This document shows, one piece after another, positions 17,378-26,117 of a stretch of DNA of 64,000 nucleotides (the stretch's first letter is position 1; each line of letters opens with the position of its first letter). The notes beneath the pieces are model-generated. The model was not told where the DNA came from and searched no databases. It saw only the letters and a list, made by a program, of their open reading frames with translations. The position numbers were made by a program, and so were the translations under genes. Source of the stretch: JBBRDU01 sp038230335 (GTDB lineage: Bacteria; Verrucomicrobiota; Verrucomicrobiia; Chthoniobacterales; UBA10450). The stretch lies in NCBI GenBank assembly GCA_038230335.1, contig JBBRNL010000003.1, forward strand, positions 1 to 64,000, given 5' to 3'.

Positions 17378-19273
17378 TCAGGCGCGACGCTCTCGAATCG
17401 ACGACAGGATGTCTGCGACCACTTCAGCGCGAGGTTTGGCGCCAAGGTTACCCTGACCATGCACGCGCAGGCTGACCGCGTTTGCTTCCATGTCGCGATT
17501 TCCGATGACGAGCATGGTGTGCACCTTCATTTGTTCCGCCGAAGAGATTTTGGCTTTGATGTGATCGCTGCTGGCGTCGAGTTCGCAGCGGACTTCCTGC
17601 GCGCGCAATTCACTCTGCACGGCGCGGGCGTATTCGAGTAAAGGCGCTTCGTCCCCGATGGGAAGGACGCGAACCTGCTCGGGGGCGAGCCAGAGCGGAA
17701 AGTTTCCCGCGTAATGCTCGATGAGGAATCCGATAAAACGTTCGTGCGTGCCGAGCGGAGCGCGGTGGATGCAGAGCGGAACCTTGTCCGTATTGTCGCG
17801 ATCCTTGTAGGCGAGGTTGAAGCGGCGCGGCTGTGCAAAATCAACCTGGTTCGTGGCGATGCTAAACTCGCGGCCGATCGTGCTCCAGGCCTGCACATCG
17901 ATCTTCGGACCGTAGAACGCCGCTTCGTTAGGCACTTCCACGTAATTGATACCGGACGATTTTAAAACATCACGCACCATGTTTTCCGTTTGCTTCCAAA
18001 GGTCCGATTCATCCACGAATTTCTGACCGAGTTTGGCGGGATCATGCGTGGAGAAGCGCATGAGATACTTATCGATCCCGAAAAGCTTGAAGTAATTCAG
18101 ATACAGCTGATTGACCGCGTTGAACTCCGACTCGAATTGCTCAGGCGTGCAATAAATATGCGCATCGTTCATCTGCATGGACCGCACGCGCATAAGTCCA
18201 AATAATTCACCACTTTGTTCGTAGCGATAACAGGTGCCATACTCGGCGAAGCGCAAAGGCAAATCGCGGTAACTGCGCGGGACGGCATCGAACAACTTGT
18301 GATGATGCGGGCAGTTCATCGCTTTCAGGTAATATTTCGTTGCAACGTTGGAGGGTTGAAGCGATGCGACGTCTTCGCTGCTTTCCCGCTTTGCCCCTTG
18401 TTGCTTCATCGCTTCATCGCCTTCCGTCATCTCCATCGGCGGGAACATCGACTCGGCGTAGTAGGGGAGGTGGCCGCTCTTTTTGTAAAGACTCTCGCGC
18501 GCGATGTGCGGAGTGCGGACGCGCTGGTAGCCGGCCGAAAATTCGGTTTCTTTCGCGAGTTTCTCGAGTTCTTCGATGATGGCGGCGCCGCGCGGCAGCC
18601 ATAGGGGCAGACCGGGCCCGACGTCGTCGTCCATGACGAAGATTTCCAGCTCTTTGCCGAGCTTGCGGTGGTCGCGCTTCTTCGCCTCCTCCAGCATGGC
18701 AAAGTACTCATCGAGCTGTGTCTTGTTCTTGAAGGCCGTCCCGTAAATGCGCTGGAGTTGAGGATTCTTTTCGTCGCCCTTGTAATAGGCGCTGGCCACA
18801 TTCGTCAGCTTGAATGCGCCGATGTTGCCCGTGCGCATGACGTGTGGGCCGGCGCAGAGATCGGTAAATTCTCCGTTGCGATAAATGGAGATGGCCTCGC
18901 CCTCCGGAATGCCCTGAATGATATCGAGTTTGAACTTGCTCGCGGCCGGGCGCGGACCGAGCGCTCCCAGTTCACCGGCTTGGGCCAGGGCCAGCGCTTC
19001 TCCACGGCTGACCTCTACGCGCTCGAAGGTGTGGTTGGCTTTGCTCTCCTTCTTCATCTCGGCTTCGATTTTATCGAAGTCCTCGGGCGAGATGCGGTGC
19101 GGCAGTTCCACGTCGTAATAAAATCCATTCTCCACTGGCGGCCCCGCCGCAAACTGCGCTTCCGGCCAGATTTTGAGGATGGCCGTGGCCAGGACGTGCG
19201 CAGCCGAGTGGCGCAAACGTTCGATCTCCGTCATCTGCGCCCGTTGTTCCAAGGTTTTGCGATCGTCAGACAT
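17378..19273 (-). CDS. thrS: Threonyl-tRNA synthetase without the TGS domain
   Basis: Charges tRNA-Thr. Editing-domain histidines are present (LRHSAAH; DLCAGPH), as are the catalytic-core motifs AMNCPHHHKLF, SYRDLPLRFAEYGTCYRYE, QMNDAHIYC and HRAPLGTHERFIGFL, and a C-terminal anticodon-binding domain. At 631 aa it starts directly at the editing domain: the 60-residue N-terminal TGS domain of the E. coli enzyme is missing. There is also an acidic, Lys/Gln-rich insertion of about 30 residues (around 281-312) between PPMEM and the MNCP motif. Confidence 0.95.
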   Translation of the reverse strand: MSDDRKTLEQRAQMTEIERLRHSAAHVLATAILKIWPEAQFAAGPPVENGFYYDVELPHRISPEDFDKIEAEMKKESKANHTFERVEVSRGEALALAQAGELGALGPRPAASKFKLDIIQGIPEGEAISIYRNGEFTDLCAGPHVMRTGNIGAFKLTNVASAYYKGDEKNPQLQRIYGTAFKNKTQLDEYFAMLEEAKKRDHRKLGKELEIFVMDDDVGPGLPLWLPRGAAIIEELEKLAKETEFSAGYQRVRTPHIARESLYKKSGHLPYYAESMFPPMEMTEGDEAMKQQGAKRESSEDVASLQPSNVATKYYLKAMNCPHHHKLFDAVPRSYRDLPLRFAEYGTCYRYEQSGELFGLMRVRSMQMNDAHIYCTPEQFESEFNAVNQLYLNYFKLFGIDKYLMRFSTHDPAKLGQKFVDESDLWKQTENMVRDVLKSSGINYVEVPNEAAFYGPKIDVQAWSTIGREFSIATNQVDFAQPRRFNLAYKDRDNTDKVPLCIHRAPLGTHERFIGFLIEHYAGNFPLWLAPEQVRVLPIGDEAPLLEYARAVQSELRAQEVRCELDASSDHIKAKISSAEQMKVHTMLVIGNRDMEANAVSLRVHGQGNLGAKPRAEVVADILSSIRERRA

Positions 19274-19383
19274 AGGAATTGAAGTTCATCCACGCGGGGT
19301 GGATTGGCAAAGAATGCACTACTTTGTCGGGCGCGACCATTTTGGCAACGCCGATCATCGAGGCTCGGGTGTCCGCCTCCCTA

Positions 19384-19401
19384 CAGGATCGGGCTATCCT
19401 G
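19384..19401 (-). terminator. Hairpin after the secreted protein gene
   Basis: CAGGAT and ATCCTG form a 6-bp stem with a 6-nt loop directly after the stop of the minus-strand gene at 19405. No T tract follows, so termination is only possible. Confidence 0.35.
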
Positions 19402-19404
19402 CCT

Positions 19405-19968
19405 CTACTTAATCTCGGCCAGTTTCTTCAGGTCAACGCGCTTGACCCAATCCTGCAATTCTTTCGGATCACGATTCTGCAGCTCGATTTGGACGAAATA
19501 GCGTTTTGCCACCATGACCCAGAGGGTCGCATGTTTCCGATCCGTCTCGAAGGCTTCGAACCCGGGGTTGCCGTCAATCGTGACCGACTTGCTGTAGCCG
19601 TCGCTTGATTCCGAATTAATTTTCCACGCAGCCGTCGTGGCGATGACGTAATCCGGGTTGGAAACGGAGTCGAGAATACTGATGGAAGAGGTGGGCGCGT
19701 CATCGCCTTCGCCCTTTTTGTAGTCGCGATGCACGTTGGTCAGCTTGAATCCGCCCACATCCGAGGTGGAACCGTCGGCAGGATCTGCCGTCCACTCGGC
19801 CGGTGCATCCGGGAGAAGCGGAATCAGTTTGGAGAAATCGACCACGTCAGGGGCGTCGGGTGGGGGTGGAGCTTGCGCTCCCGCAGAAGGTCCGAAATAG
19901 AAAATCATACCGGCCATGGCCAGAACGATGGCGACTCTCCATAGACCAGGGTTAATTTTCGATTTCAT
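19405..19968 (-). CDS. Secreted protein of unknown function
   Basis: A 187-aa protein starting MKSKINPGLW (19968); the frame is open for another 118 codons upstream, but that part is antisense to the next gene and lacks protein character. Signal peptide about 1-33, ending AGAQA. A Pro/Asp-rich linker precedes a compact domain with the repeated theme of W, Y and K residues (AEWTADPADGS, NVHRDYKKGEG, WVKRVDLKKLAEIK). No family recognised. Confidence 0.65.
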   Translation of the reverse strand: MKSKINPGLWRVAIVLAMAGMIFYFGPSAGAQAPPPPDAPDVVDFSKLIPLLPDAPAEWTADPADGSTSDVGGFKLTNVHRDYKKGEGDDAPTSSISILDSVSNPDYVIATTAAWKINSESSDGYSKSVTIDGNPGFEAFETDRKHATLWVMVAKRYFVQIELQNRDPKELQDWVKRVDLKKLAEIK

Positions 19969-20010
19969 CTTGTCGTAAGCCTCTTTCCCACGCAACCCGG
20001 CGGTACTCGA

Positions 20011-21603
20011 TTGACTTTGCCGAGGCGCTTTGTCAAGACGCGAATCGTGTTTCGTGCTTTGGATCGACAAGGAAAGGTGGCTGTGGCGATTGGAATTCTC
20101 GCCCTGGCAGTGCGGTTTATCGCTATCAATCAGCCTTTTGTCGACGATTGGAGCTGGCGGCAAAGCGACGTCGCCGCCATCGCGCGAAACTTCCATGACA
20201 ACGGCTTTCATTTCGCTTATCCGCAGATCGACTGGGCGGGCGATCAACCCGGATACGTCGGCACGGAGTTTCCCATCCTGCCGTTCCTCGCCGCCTTGCT
20301 TTATCGAATCATGGGAATCCACGCGTGGGTTGGACGTAGTCAGGCGGTGTTTCTATTCGCCCTATCTTTGCCATTTTTCTTTTTGCTCGTGCGCAAGGTT
20401 TTCGATGGCGCGGCGGCTTGTTGGGCTCTCGTCTTCTACAGCTTCGCTCCTCTCGCTTTGATGGCGAGCCGATGCTTCATGCCTGATGTTCCTTCGCTCA
20501 GTTTGTCCATTGTTGGCCTCTATCTCTTCCTGCGCTGGAGCGAGAACGGCCGGCCCGCGCTCCTCCTGATCGCCGCGCTGGCGACGTCACTGGCGATTTT
20601 GATTAAGGTTCCGACCGCGCTCATCGGTGTGCCCCTGGCCGTTGTCGCATTCAAACGCTTCGGTTTTTCTGCCGTTCGTCGCCCCGCTCTGTGGCTATTT
20701 GGGGCCATCGCACTACTGCCGTCGCTCCTCTGGTACTGGCACGCCCACAGCGTCTCCGAGCAATTTTATCCATATCATTTTTTCGGGGCGGGCGGCTTTC
20801 ACATTGAGCCGTTGTCCTGGTATTGGAAGATTGCGCGGCTGACAGTTCTCTCGAGTCTGACGGTGGTCCTGTTTGCGGTCGCGGTCGCAGGCGTATTCAT
20901 TGGCCAACGGGATTCGGACCAGCGCGTCTTTCGCTGGTGGGGTGGCGCCATGATTCTTTTCGTTCTTGTGGTCGGCTATGGGAATCGGCATCCGTGGTAT
21001 CAGCTGCCCTTCGTGCCGATTGCAGCCGCTTTCGCCGGCGGTTTTTGCAGCATGACGCAACGAACCGTTTCAGGTCGCTCCGTCGCACGAATCCTTGCCC
21101 TATCGGTATTGTTGAGCTTCGGTCTGCTCGCTTATTTCAACGCGAAATTGTTTTACCGGGAATCAGCGGGCGATTTGCAGAAACTCGGACTGGAGCTCAA
21201 GGCTTCCACACCAGCGGATTCTCTCGTGGTGGCGGCGGACTACGGCGATCCCACCGCTTTTTATTATGGCGAACGCAAAGGATGGCATTTTCTCGAGAAG
21301 AGCGGGATGTACAATGGTCACCCCATCGCCAGTGGCGACGCGATCGCTGATCTGGAAAGCCTGCGCCAGCGCGGCGCGACCCACATTGCTTTCTATTCAG
21401 GCACACTTTGGTGGCTCGATTACTACAAGGAGTTCGCCGAACATCTGAGCACCACCGCGACTCTGCAGGTTTCCACGCCTGCGTACAAAATCTACCGACT
21501 CAATCCACCGGCTCGATCGACGCAGTTAAGCGAAAGCGTTGACGCATTTGATGATGGTAACGACATCCTCCTCGCGAAGTTGTGGATGGCAGGGGAGCGA
21601 TAG
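20011..21603 (+). CDS. Membrane glycosyltransferase, GT39/ArnT-like
   Basis: A 530-aa protein with about ten membrane segments followed by a soluble C-terminal domain (about 390-510). The first outer loop has the acidic pair expected of GT-C enzymes (FVDDWSWRQSDVAAIARNF), and FMPDVPSLSL follows in a later loop. Such enzymes transfer sugars from polyprenyl-phosphate donors to lipid or protein. The start is uncertain: a TTG at 20011 or a GTG at 20047. Its 3' end overlaps the convergent DegT gene by 78 bp, probably as run-on. Confidence 0.8.
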   Translation: MTLPRRFVKTRIVFRALDRQGKVAVAIGILALAVRFIAINQPFVDDWSWRQSDVAAIARNFHDNGFHFAYPQIDWAGDQPGYVGTEFPILPFLAALLYRIMGIHAWVGRSQAVFLFALSLPFFFLLVRKVFDGAAACWALVFYSFAPLALMASRCFMPDVPSLSLSIVGLYLFLRWSENGRPALLLIAALATSLAILIKVPTALIGVPLAVVAFKRFGFSAVRRPALWLFGAIALLPSLLWYWHAHSVSEQFYPYHFFGAGGFHIEPLSWYWKIARLTVLSSLTVVLFAVAVAGVFIGQRDSDQRVFRWWGGAMILFVLVVGYGNRHPWYQLPFVPIAAAFAGGFCSMTQRTVSGRSVARILALSVLLSFGLLAYFNAKLFYRESAGDLQKLGLELKASTPADSLVVAADYGDPTAFYYGERKGWHFLEKSGMYNGHPIASGDAIADLESLRQRGATHIAFYSGTLWWLDYYKEFAEHLSTTATLQVSTPAYKIYRLNPPARSTQLSESVDAFDDGNDILLAKLWMAGER

Positions 21604-22638
21604 ACATTGTGCGGCGTGCCGTTCCGCGTTGGGCAGCCCATCGGGATCGATGTGTATATTTTTGAAGCATGGCTGCTGGTGCGCCGGAATCGGATAATGA
21701 ATCAGGGTTTCGATCCCGTTCATCTTCAGATGTTCCGCAAGGCGAGCGCGCTCGATGCTTCGTGCGACAAACAAATGGTAAACGTGGCTATTGGCTTCAA
21801 CCGGGCGTGATAAGAGTTCGGTGCGCGGGTTTGTCAATTCGGCGAAGTAGCGCGCGGCCGTCGCGCGCCGGACGCGATTGAAGCGCTCGAGCCAATGGAG
21901 GCGAACTGAGAGAATGGCCGCCTGGAGCTCGTCGAGCCGGCTGTTCACTCCGGATTCGACGTGCTCGTAGCGTGTGGTCGCGCCGTAACTGCGCAACAGC
22001 CTGACACGATTCATCACGTCCTCTGAGTTTGTCACGAGCGCACCCGCGTCGCCTTTGGCACCAAGATTCTTTGTTGGATAAAAACTGAAGGCGGCCCATT
22101 TCCCGAATGAACCAGCCAGGCGGCCACCCCTGATGGCGCCGTGTGCCTGCGCCGCATCCTCCAGAAGATGGATGTTGGCTTGCTGACAGAACTCCAGCCA
22201 CGCGTCCATATCAGGGAGTTGCCCGTACAGATGGACCAGCAACATCGCCTTGGTTTGGCGAGTCAGGCAGCGTTTCGCGCTGGCCATGTCCAGCAAGGCC
22301 GTGCCCGGTTCGATATCAGCAAGAACGGGAGTGGCACCGGCGCGTTGGATCGCCATGATCGTAGCCATGGCGGTCATCGGCGTGGTGATGACTTCGTCTC
22401 CCGCCCCGATGTTCAAGGCGCGCAGTCCCAGCTCTATGGCGTCCATGCCATTGCCCACTCCGATGCAGAAGCGCGTGCCACAGAGTCGGGCCCACAATTC
22501 CTCGAACCCTTGCACCTCGGGACCGAGAATGAAGCGGCTTGAGCGCAAAACCCGTTCGACGGCTGCGAGTTCCTCCGCCTGCAACGCCTCCGGTTCGGCG
22601 GCGAAGTCGTTCATCAAAATCATGCCGTTGGTTTCCAA
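21526..22638 (-). CDS. DegT/DnrJ/EryC1 family sugar aminotransferase
   Basis: A PLP enzyme that aminates keto-sugar nucleotides for surface glycans. The PLP lysine is K190 in FYPTKNLGAKGD; the cofactor-ring residues appear in LLEDAAQAHGA (around 158-168) and the phosphate site in VGNGMDAIEL. A length of 370 aa is normal. The ATG at 22638 overlaps the end of the upstream SDR gene; a second ATG at 22623 is equally plausible. The two genes form an operon. Confidence 0.9.
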   Translation of the reverse strand: METNGMILMNDFAAEPEALQAEELAAVERVLRSSRFILGPEVQGFEELWARLCGTRFCIGVGNGMDAIELGLRALNIGAGDEVITTPMTAMATIMAIQRAGATPVLADIEPGTALLDMASAKRCLTRQTKAMLLVHLYGQLPDMDAWLEFCQQANIHLLEDAAQAHGAIRGGRLAGSFGKWAAFSFYPTKNLGAKGDAGALVTNSEDVMNRVRLLRSYGATTRYEHVESGVNSRLDELQAAILSVRLHWLERFNRVRRATAARYFAELTNPRTELLSRPVEANSHVYHLFVARSIERARLAEHLKMNGIETLIHYPIPAHQQPCFKNIHIDPDGLPNAERHAAQCLSLPCHPQLREEDVVTIIKCVNAFA

Positions 22639-23627
22639 TAATGCCCGCGGTGTTTCTTGTAATAAGAGAGGGTTCGATCCAAACCGTCGGACAGCGAAAC
22701 CTGCGGGGCCCAGCCCAGTGTTTTGTGGATCTTGCTGAAGTCGCTGTAGTAATCGCCGATGTCGATCGCCTTGCGCTCGGCCGGGAACTGTACTGTCTTG
22801 GCATTCCCGCCGCCGTTCCCCTGAATGAGTAATGCCGCCAGCTCCTTCAGACTGATCGGTTCGGACTGTCCCAGGTTAAATATCTCACCGTCGGCTTCTG
22901 GCGCAGCGGCCGCGAGCAGAAACGCCTCGACCACGTCATCGACAAAGTTAAAATCTCGTCGCTGACTTCCGTCGCCAAAGATCTGAATCGGCTCTCCCTC
23001 CAGGAGCCGCCGGATCCAAATGCCGAGAAAAGTCTGGCGATCATCTTTCACCCGCATGCCCGGACCATACGTGTTCGTTAGGCGAAGAGCGCACGCGCGG
23101 ATTTTATAAACATCGTTATAAAGCAGGTGATATAACTCGCCCGCCAATTTATGAATACCGTTCAGATCGACCGGGTTGACTGGATGTTTTTCGTCCACCG
23201 GCAAATACCTGGGCCGGCCGTAAAGTTGCCGGGTGCTGGCGAAAACGATTTTCACATCGCGATTGTAAAGACGGCACGCCTCCAAAATAAAAAGCTGCGC
23301 CGTCGTATTGATGTTCAGATCGGTCAGCGGATCGGTCATGGAATCGAGATGACTGGTTTGACCGGCGAGATTGAATAGAAAATCGCGATTCCGCACGAGG
23401 GAAGCCATGGCCGCCGCATCGCGCACATCGGCATGATGGACCGTCACAAGGTCGCGGATATCATCGATGTTGAAAACATTTCCCCCGTATTCGGGGATCA
23501 AGCTGTCGACCAGGGTGACGCGCGCTCCCAGCTGAACGAGACGCCGGGCCAGGGAGGAGCCGATAAAGCCGAGCCCGCCCGTGACCAGGACCTCCGAATC
23601 GGAAAACACGGCCATGTCGGGAGGCAC
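22620..23627 (-). CDS. NAD-dependent nucleotide-sugar epimerase/dehydratase (extended SDR)
   Basis: A 335-aa protein with the NAD-binding GGLGFIGSSLARRL (17-30), LAGQTSHLDSM and FASTRQLYG. Where extended SDRs normally have YxxxK, this one reads NGIHK (N156-K160): lysine is kept but the catalytic tyrosine is asparagine. The later substrate region (LRLTNTYGPG, FGDGSQRRDFNFVDDVVEAF) is normal. It is co-transcribed with the DegT aminotransferase. The Tyr change raises the question of which reaction it runs. Confidence 0.88.
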   Translation of the reverse strand: MPPDMAVFSDSEVLVTGGLGFIGSSLARRLVQLGARVTLVDSLIPEYGGNVFNIDDIRDLVTVHHADVRDAAAMASLVRNRDFLFNLAGQTSHLDSMTDPLTDLNINTTAQLFILEACRLYNRDVKIVFASTRQLYGRPRYLPVDEKHPVNPVDLNGIHKLAGELYHLLYNDVYKIRACALRLTNTYGPGMRVKDDRQTFLGIWIRRLLEGEPIQIFGDGSQRRDFNFVDDVVEAFLLAAAAPEADGEIFNLGQSEPISLKELAALLIQGNGGGNAKTVQFPAERKAIDIGDYYSDFSKIHKTLGWAPQVSLSDGLDRTLSYYKKHRGHYWKPTA

Positions 23628-23747
23628 GCGTCGATTGTAGGTTCGCCCCCGGAGATTTATCTATAACTTTCGGTCGGTTTTCTTGGACCAGTCGGTATTA
23701 CTGTCGTGACAACACGAAGATGGGCTGATGATAACAAGAGCGAACGA

Positions 23748-24740
23748 ATGAGTCTGGAACCCCCCATGGAGCTGTCGCTGGTCATTCCGGTTTATAACGG
23801 GCGTCGCACGATCTCCGGCGTGGTGCAAAGTATCCGCGAGACTTTCGACACGACGCGCTACGAAATCGTGTTGGTCAACGATGGTTCGGAGGATGACAGC
23901 GAAGTGGTGTGCGCAGCGCTGGCCGAAAATTCCGGTGGGACCATTATTTTTGTCCAATTGAGCCGCAATTTTGGCGAACACAGTGCCGTCCTGGCCGGAC
24001 TGAGTCGGACGCGGGGAGAGTATGTCGCGGTGCTCGACGATGATGGCCAGAATCCGCCGTCCGAAATTGTGCCGATGCTGGCGGAGCTTAAGCGTGAGCA
24101 CTACGACGTGGTTTACGGTCACTATATCGAGAAGAAACACTCCTTGTTTCGGAATGCGGGCAGCGCCTTCAACAATTGGGTCGCCACCCTGATGCTGCAT
24201 AAACCCAGGAATCTTTACCTCTCTAGTTTCAAGGTCATGAGCCGGTTTGTCGTGGATGAGATCATTCGTTACCGCGGTCCTTATCCTTACACGGATGGAT
24301 TGATCTACCGCACCACCCGCAGGATCGGACAAATTCCGGTGGAACATCGCGCCAGCGCGAATGGTTCTTCGCGTTACACGCTGCGCCGGCTCATTCGGCT
24401 CTGGCTCCACATGTTTTTGAATTTCTCCGTCGCACCTCTGCGCCTGTCTGTTTATGCCGGTCTGGTCGCCTCATTCTTCAGCCTGATAGCGCTCGTCTTT
24501 ATTTTTATCGATAAGATGTGGATTACGCCTAACGTCACGCTCGGAATTCCGACTGTGCTTGGTGCGGTGGTTTTCTTTTCCGGCATCCAACTCATGATCC
24601 TCGGGTTGGTCGGCGAGTATCTGGGGCGTCTTTATCTTGATCACACCGGAACGCCACAATATGTCGTGCGCTACGTGATCACCGCTCAAGGCTTAACCCC
24701 TAGTGTCTCGGCGGCCGGCTCGGCCAGGACGCTGGAATAA
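23748..24740 (+). CDS. Family 2 glycosyltransferase with two C-terminal membrane helices
   Basis: A 330-aa enzyme of the dolichol-phosphate-mannose/ArnC type, which loads a sugar onto polyprenyl phosphate. The GT-A domain opens with ELSLVIPVYNGRRTI and carries VLDDDGQNPPSEI as the metal and nucleotide site. Two helices near 240-300 anchor it. The ATG at 23748 is chosen; a GTG 14 codons upstream is also open. It could supply the donor for the GT39-like enzymes of the same region. Confidence 0.88.
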   Translation: MSLEPPMELSLVIPVYNGRRTISGVVQSIRETFDTTRYEIVLVNDGSEDDSEVVCAALAENSGGTIIFVQLSRNFGEHSAVLAGLSRTRGEYVAVLDDDGQNPPSEIVPMLAELKREHYDVVYGHYIEKKHSLFRNAGSAFNNWVATLMLHKPRNLYLSSFKVMSRFVVDEIIRYRGPYPYTDGLIYRTTRRIGQIPVEHRASANGSSRYTLRRLIRLWLHMFLNFSVAPLRLSVYAGLVASFFSLIALVFIFIDKMWITPNVTLGIPTVLGAVVFFSGIQLMILGLVGEYLGRLYLDHTGTPQYVVRYVITAQGLTPSVSAAGSARTLE

Positions 24741-24794
24741 TTCAGGGCGAAGATTTCTTCCCTTTTAAACAAGCCTCTTTGCTAGCTTGTTCGC

Positions 24795-26117
24795 TTGGAC
24801 GCTGTGAAGCCTCGGCGGAAACTAGGACCCTTCGATGCTGTCATGATCGTGATGGGCGGCATCGTTGGAGCGGGAATCTTTGCCAATCCCTCCGAAGTCG
24901 CACACCGCGTCCACACTCCCTTTCTTATCCTGGCCGTATGGGCGTTGGGCGGGTTGATTGCCATTTGCGGCGCGTTTATTTGGGCCGAGCTGGCCACGCG
25001 TCTTCCTGGCACCGGCGGCCAGTACCTTTATTTGCGTGAGGCTTATCATCCGTCCGTAGCGTTCGTTTACGGGTGGGCCCTGTTGCTCGTTACGCAAACC
25101 GGCGGCATGGCTGCCGTGGCTGTGATGTTTGCGCAGTATTTTCGAGCACTCACCGGGATCCCCTGGAGCGATCGCGTCCTGGCCGCCGCCGTCTTACTGA
25201 TTCTGAGTGCGCTCAACTGTTGCGGAGCCCGGGCCGGCAGTAATGCCCAGAACGTGCTGATGTTGCTCAAAATCGGAGCGATCGCGGCACTTGTTTGTGT
25301 GGGTTTATCTTTCCCGGAGCACACGGCCATCTCCGGCCCGTTGATTGATCAACCGCTCTCCTTCGGCCTAATACGAAGCGTCGGCGTAGCCATGGTCCCG
25401 ATTGCTTTCGCCTATGGGGGCTGGCAAACCGCTACCTTCGTCGCCGGTGAAATGCGGGACGCGCGGCGCGACTTGTCGCGCGGACTGCTCATGGGTGTGC
25501 TGGGCGTGGTCGTGCTCTATCTTGCTGTGAACTTCACGTGTCTCCATGTTTTGGGAGCGAGCGGGCTTAGCCAAACGACCACACCTGCATCTGATGTGAT
25601 GCGGAAAGTGCTCGGCCCGCGCGGCGCGCAATGGATTGGTGCCGGGATTGCCATTTCGGCTCTCGGTTTTATCAGCCAAAGCATGCTGACGGCTCCACGC
25701 GTGTACTACGCGATGGCGCGCGACGGCGTGTTCTTCGAAAGCGTTGGCAAAGTTTCGCGCGTCTCGGGGGCACCGGTTGTGGCCATCGCCCTGCAGGGAG
25801 TGGCGGCCAGTCTCATCGCCTGCTCCGGAAAATACGGTGAGATTTTAAATTTTGAAGTGACGGTTGATTTCATCTCCTTTGCCCTGACTGCTGCGTGCCT
25901 GTTCAGGCTGCGGCACCGCGGCATCGGCGACGGACCGGGAGTTCACCGCACTCCCGGCCATCCCTTAACGACAATCTTGTTCGTGCTTGCCTGCGTCGGA
26001 ATTGTCGGAAGCGCTATCGCGACATCGCCGGGGCACAGCGCCATTGCCCTTGCTATCATGCTGGCTGGCATTCCGGTGTATTGGTTGTGGCGCCGCTCCA
26101 CTCCGGCGCATCCATGA
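24795..26117 (+). CDS. APC-family amino-acid permease
   Basis: A 440-aa, 12-segment transporter with the signature GGIVGAGIFANPSEVA in the first helix and GTGGQYLYLREAYHP further on. The start is a TTG at 24795 (a GTG at 24804 is possible). A 7-bp stem hairpin (24768-24791) lies just before it. It overlaps the next gene by ATGA, so permease, aminotransferase and methyltransferase form one unit. It resembles the pxp-operon permease in layout but is clearly a separate paralogue. Confidence 0.87.
   Translation: MDAVKPRRKLGPFDAVMIVMGGIVGAGIFANPSEVAHRVHTPFLILAVWALGGLIAICGAFIWAELATRLPGTGGQYLYLREAYHPSVAFVYGWALLLVTQTGGMAAVAVMFAQYFRALTGIPWSDRVLAAAVLLILSALNCCGARAGSNAQNVLMLLKIGAIAALVCVGLSFPEHTAISGPLIDQPLSFGLIRSVGVAMVPIAFAYGGWQTATFVAGEMRDARRDLSRGLLMGVLGVVVLYLAVNFTCLHVLGASGLSQTTTPASDVMRKVLGPRGAQWIGAGIAISALGFISQSMLTAPRVYYAMARDGVFFESVGKVSRVSGAPVVAIALQGVAASLIACSGKYGEILNFEVTVDFISFALTAACLFRLRHRGIGDGPGVHRTPGHPLTTILFVLACVGIVGSAIATSPGHSAIALAIMLAGIPVYWLWRRSTPAHP

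Noticed and set aside
19969..20322. 118-codon upstream extension of the secreted protein at 19405
   Set aside because: It is antisense to the start of the GT39-like gene and has no signal peptide or family character.
24768..24791. Hairpin AACAAGC/GCTTGTT as a terminator between the GT2 and permease genes
   Set aside because: The loop is 10 nt, there is no T tract, and it is only 3 bp from the next start; a chance or leader structure is as likely.
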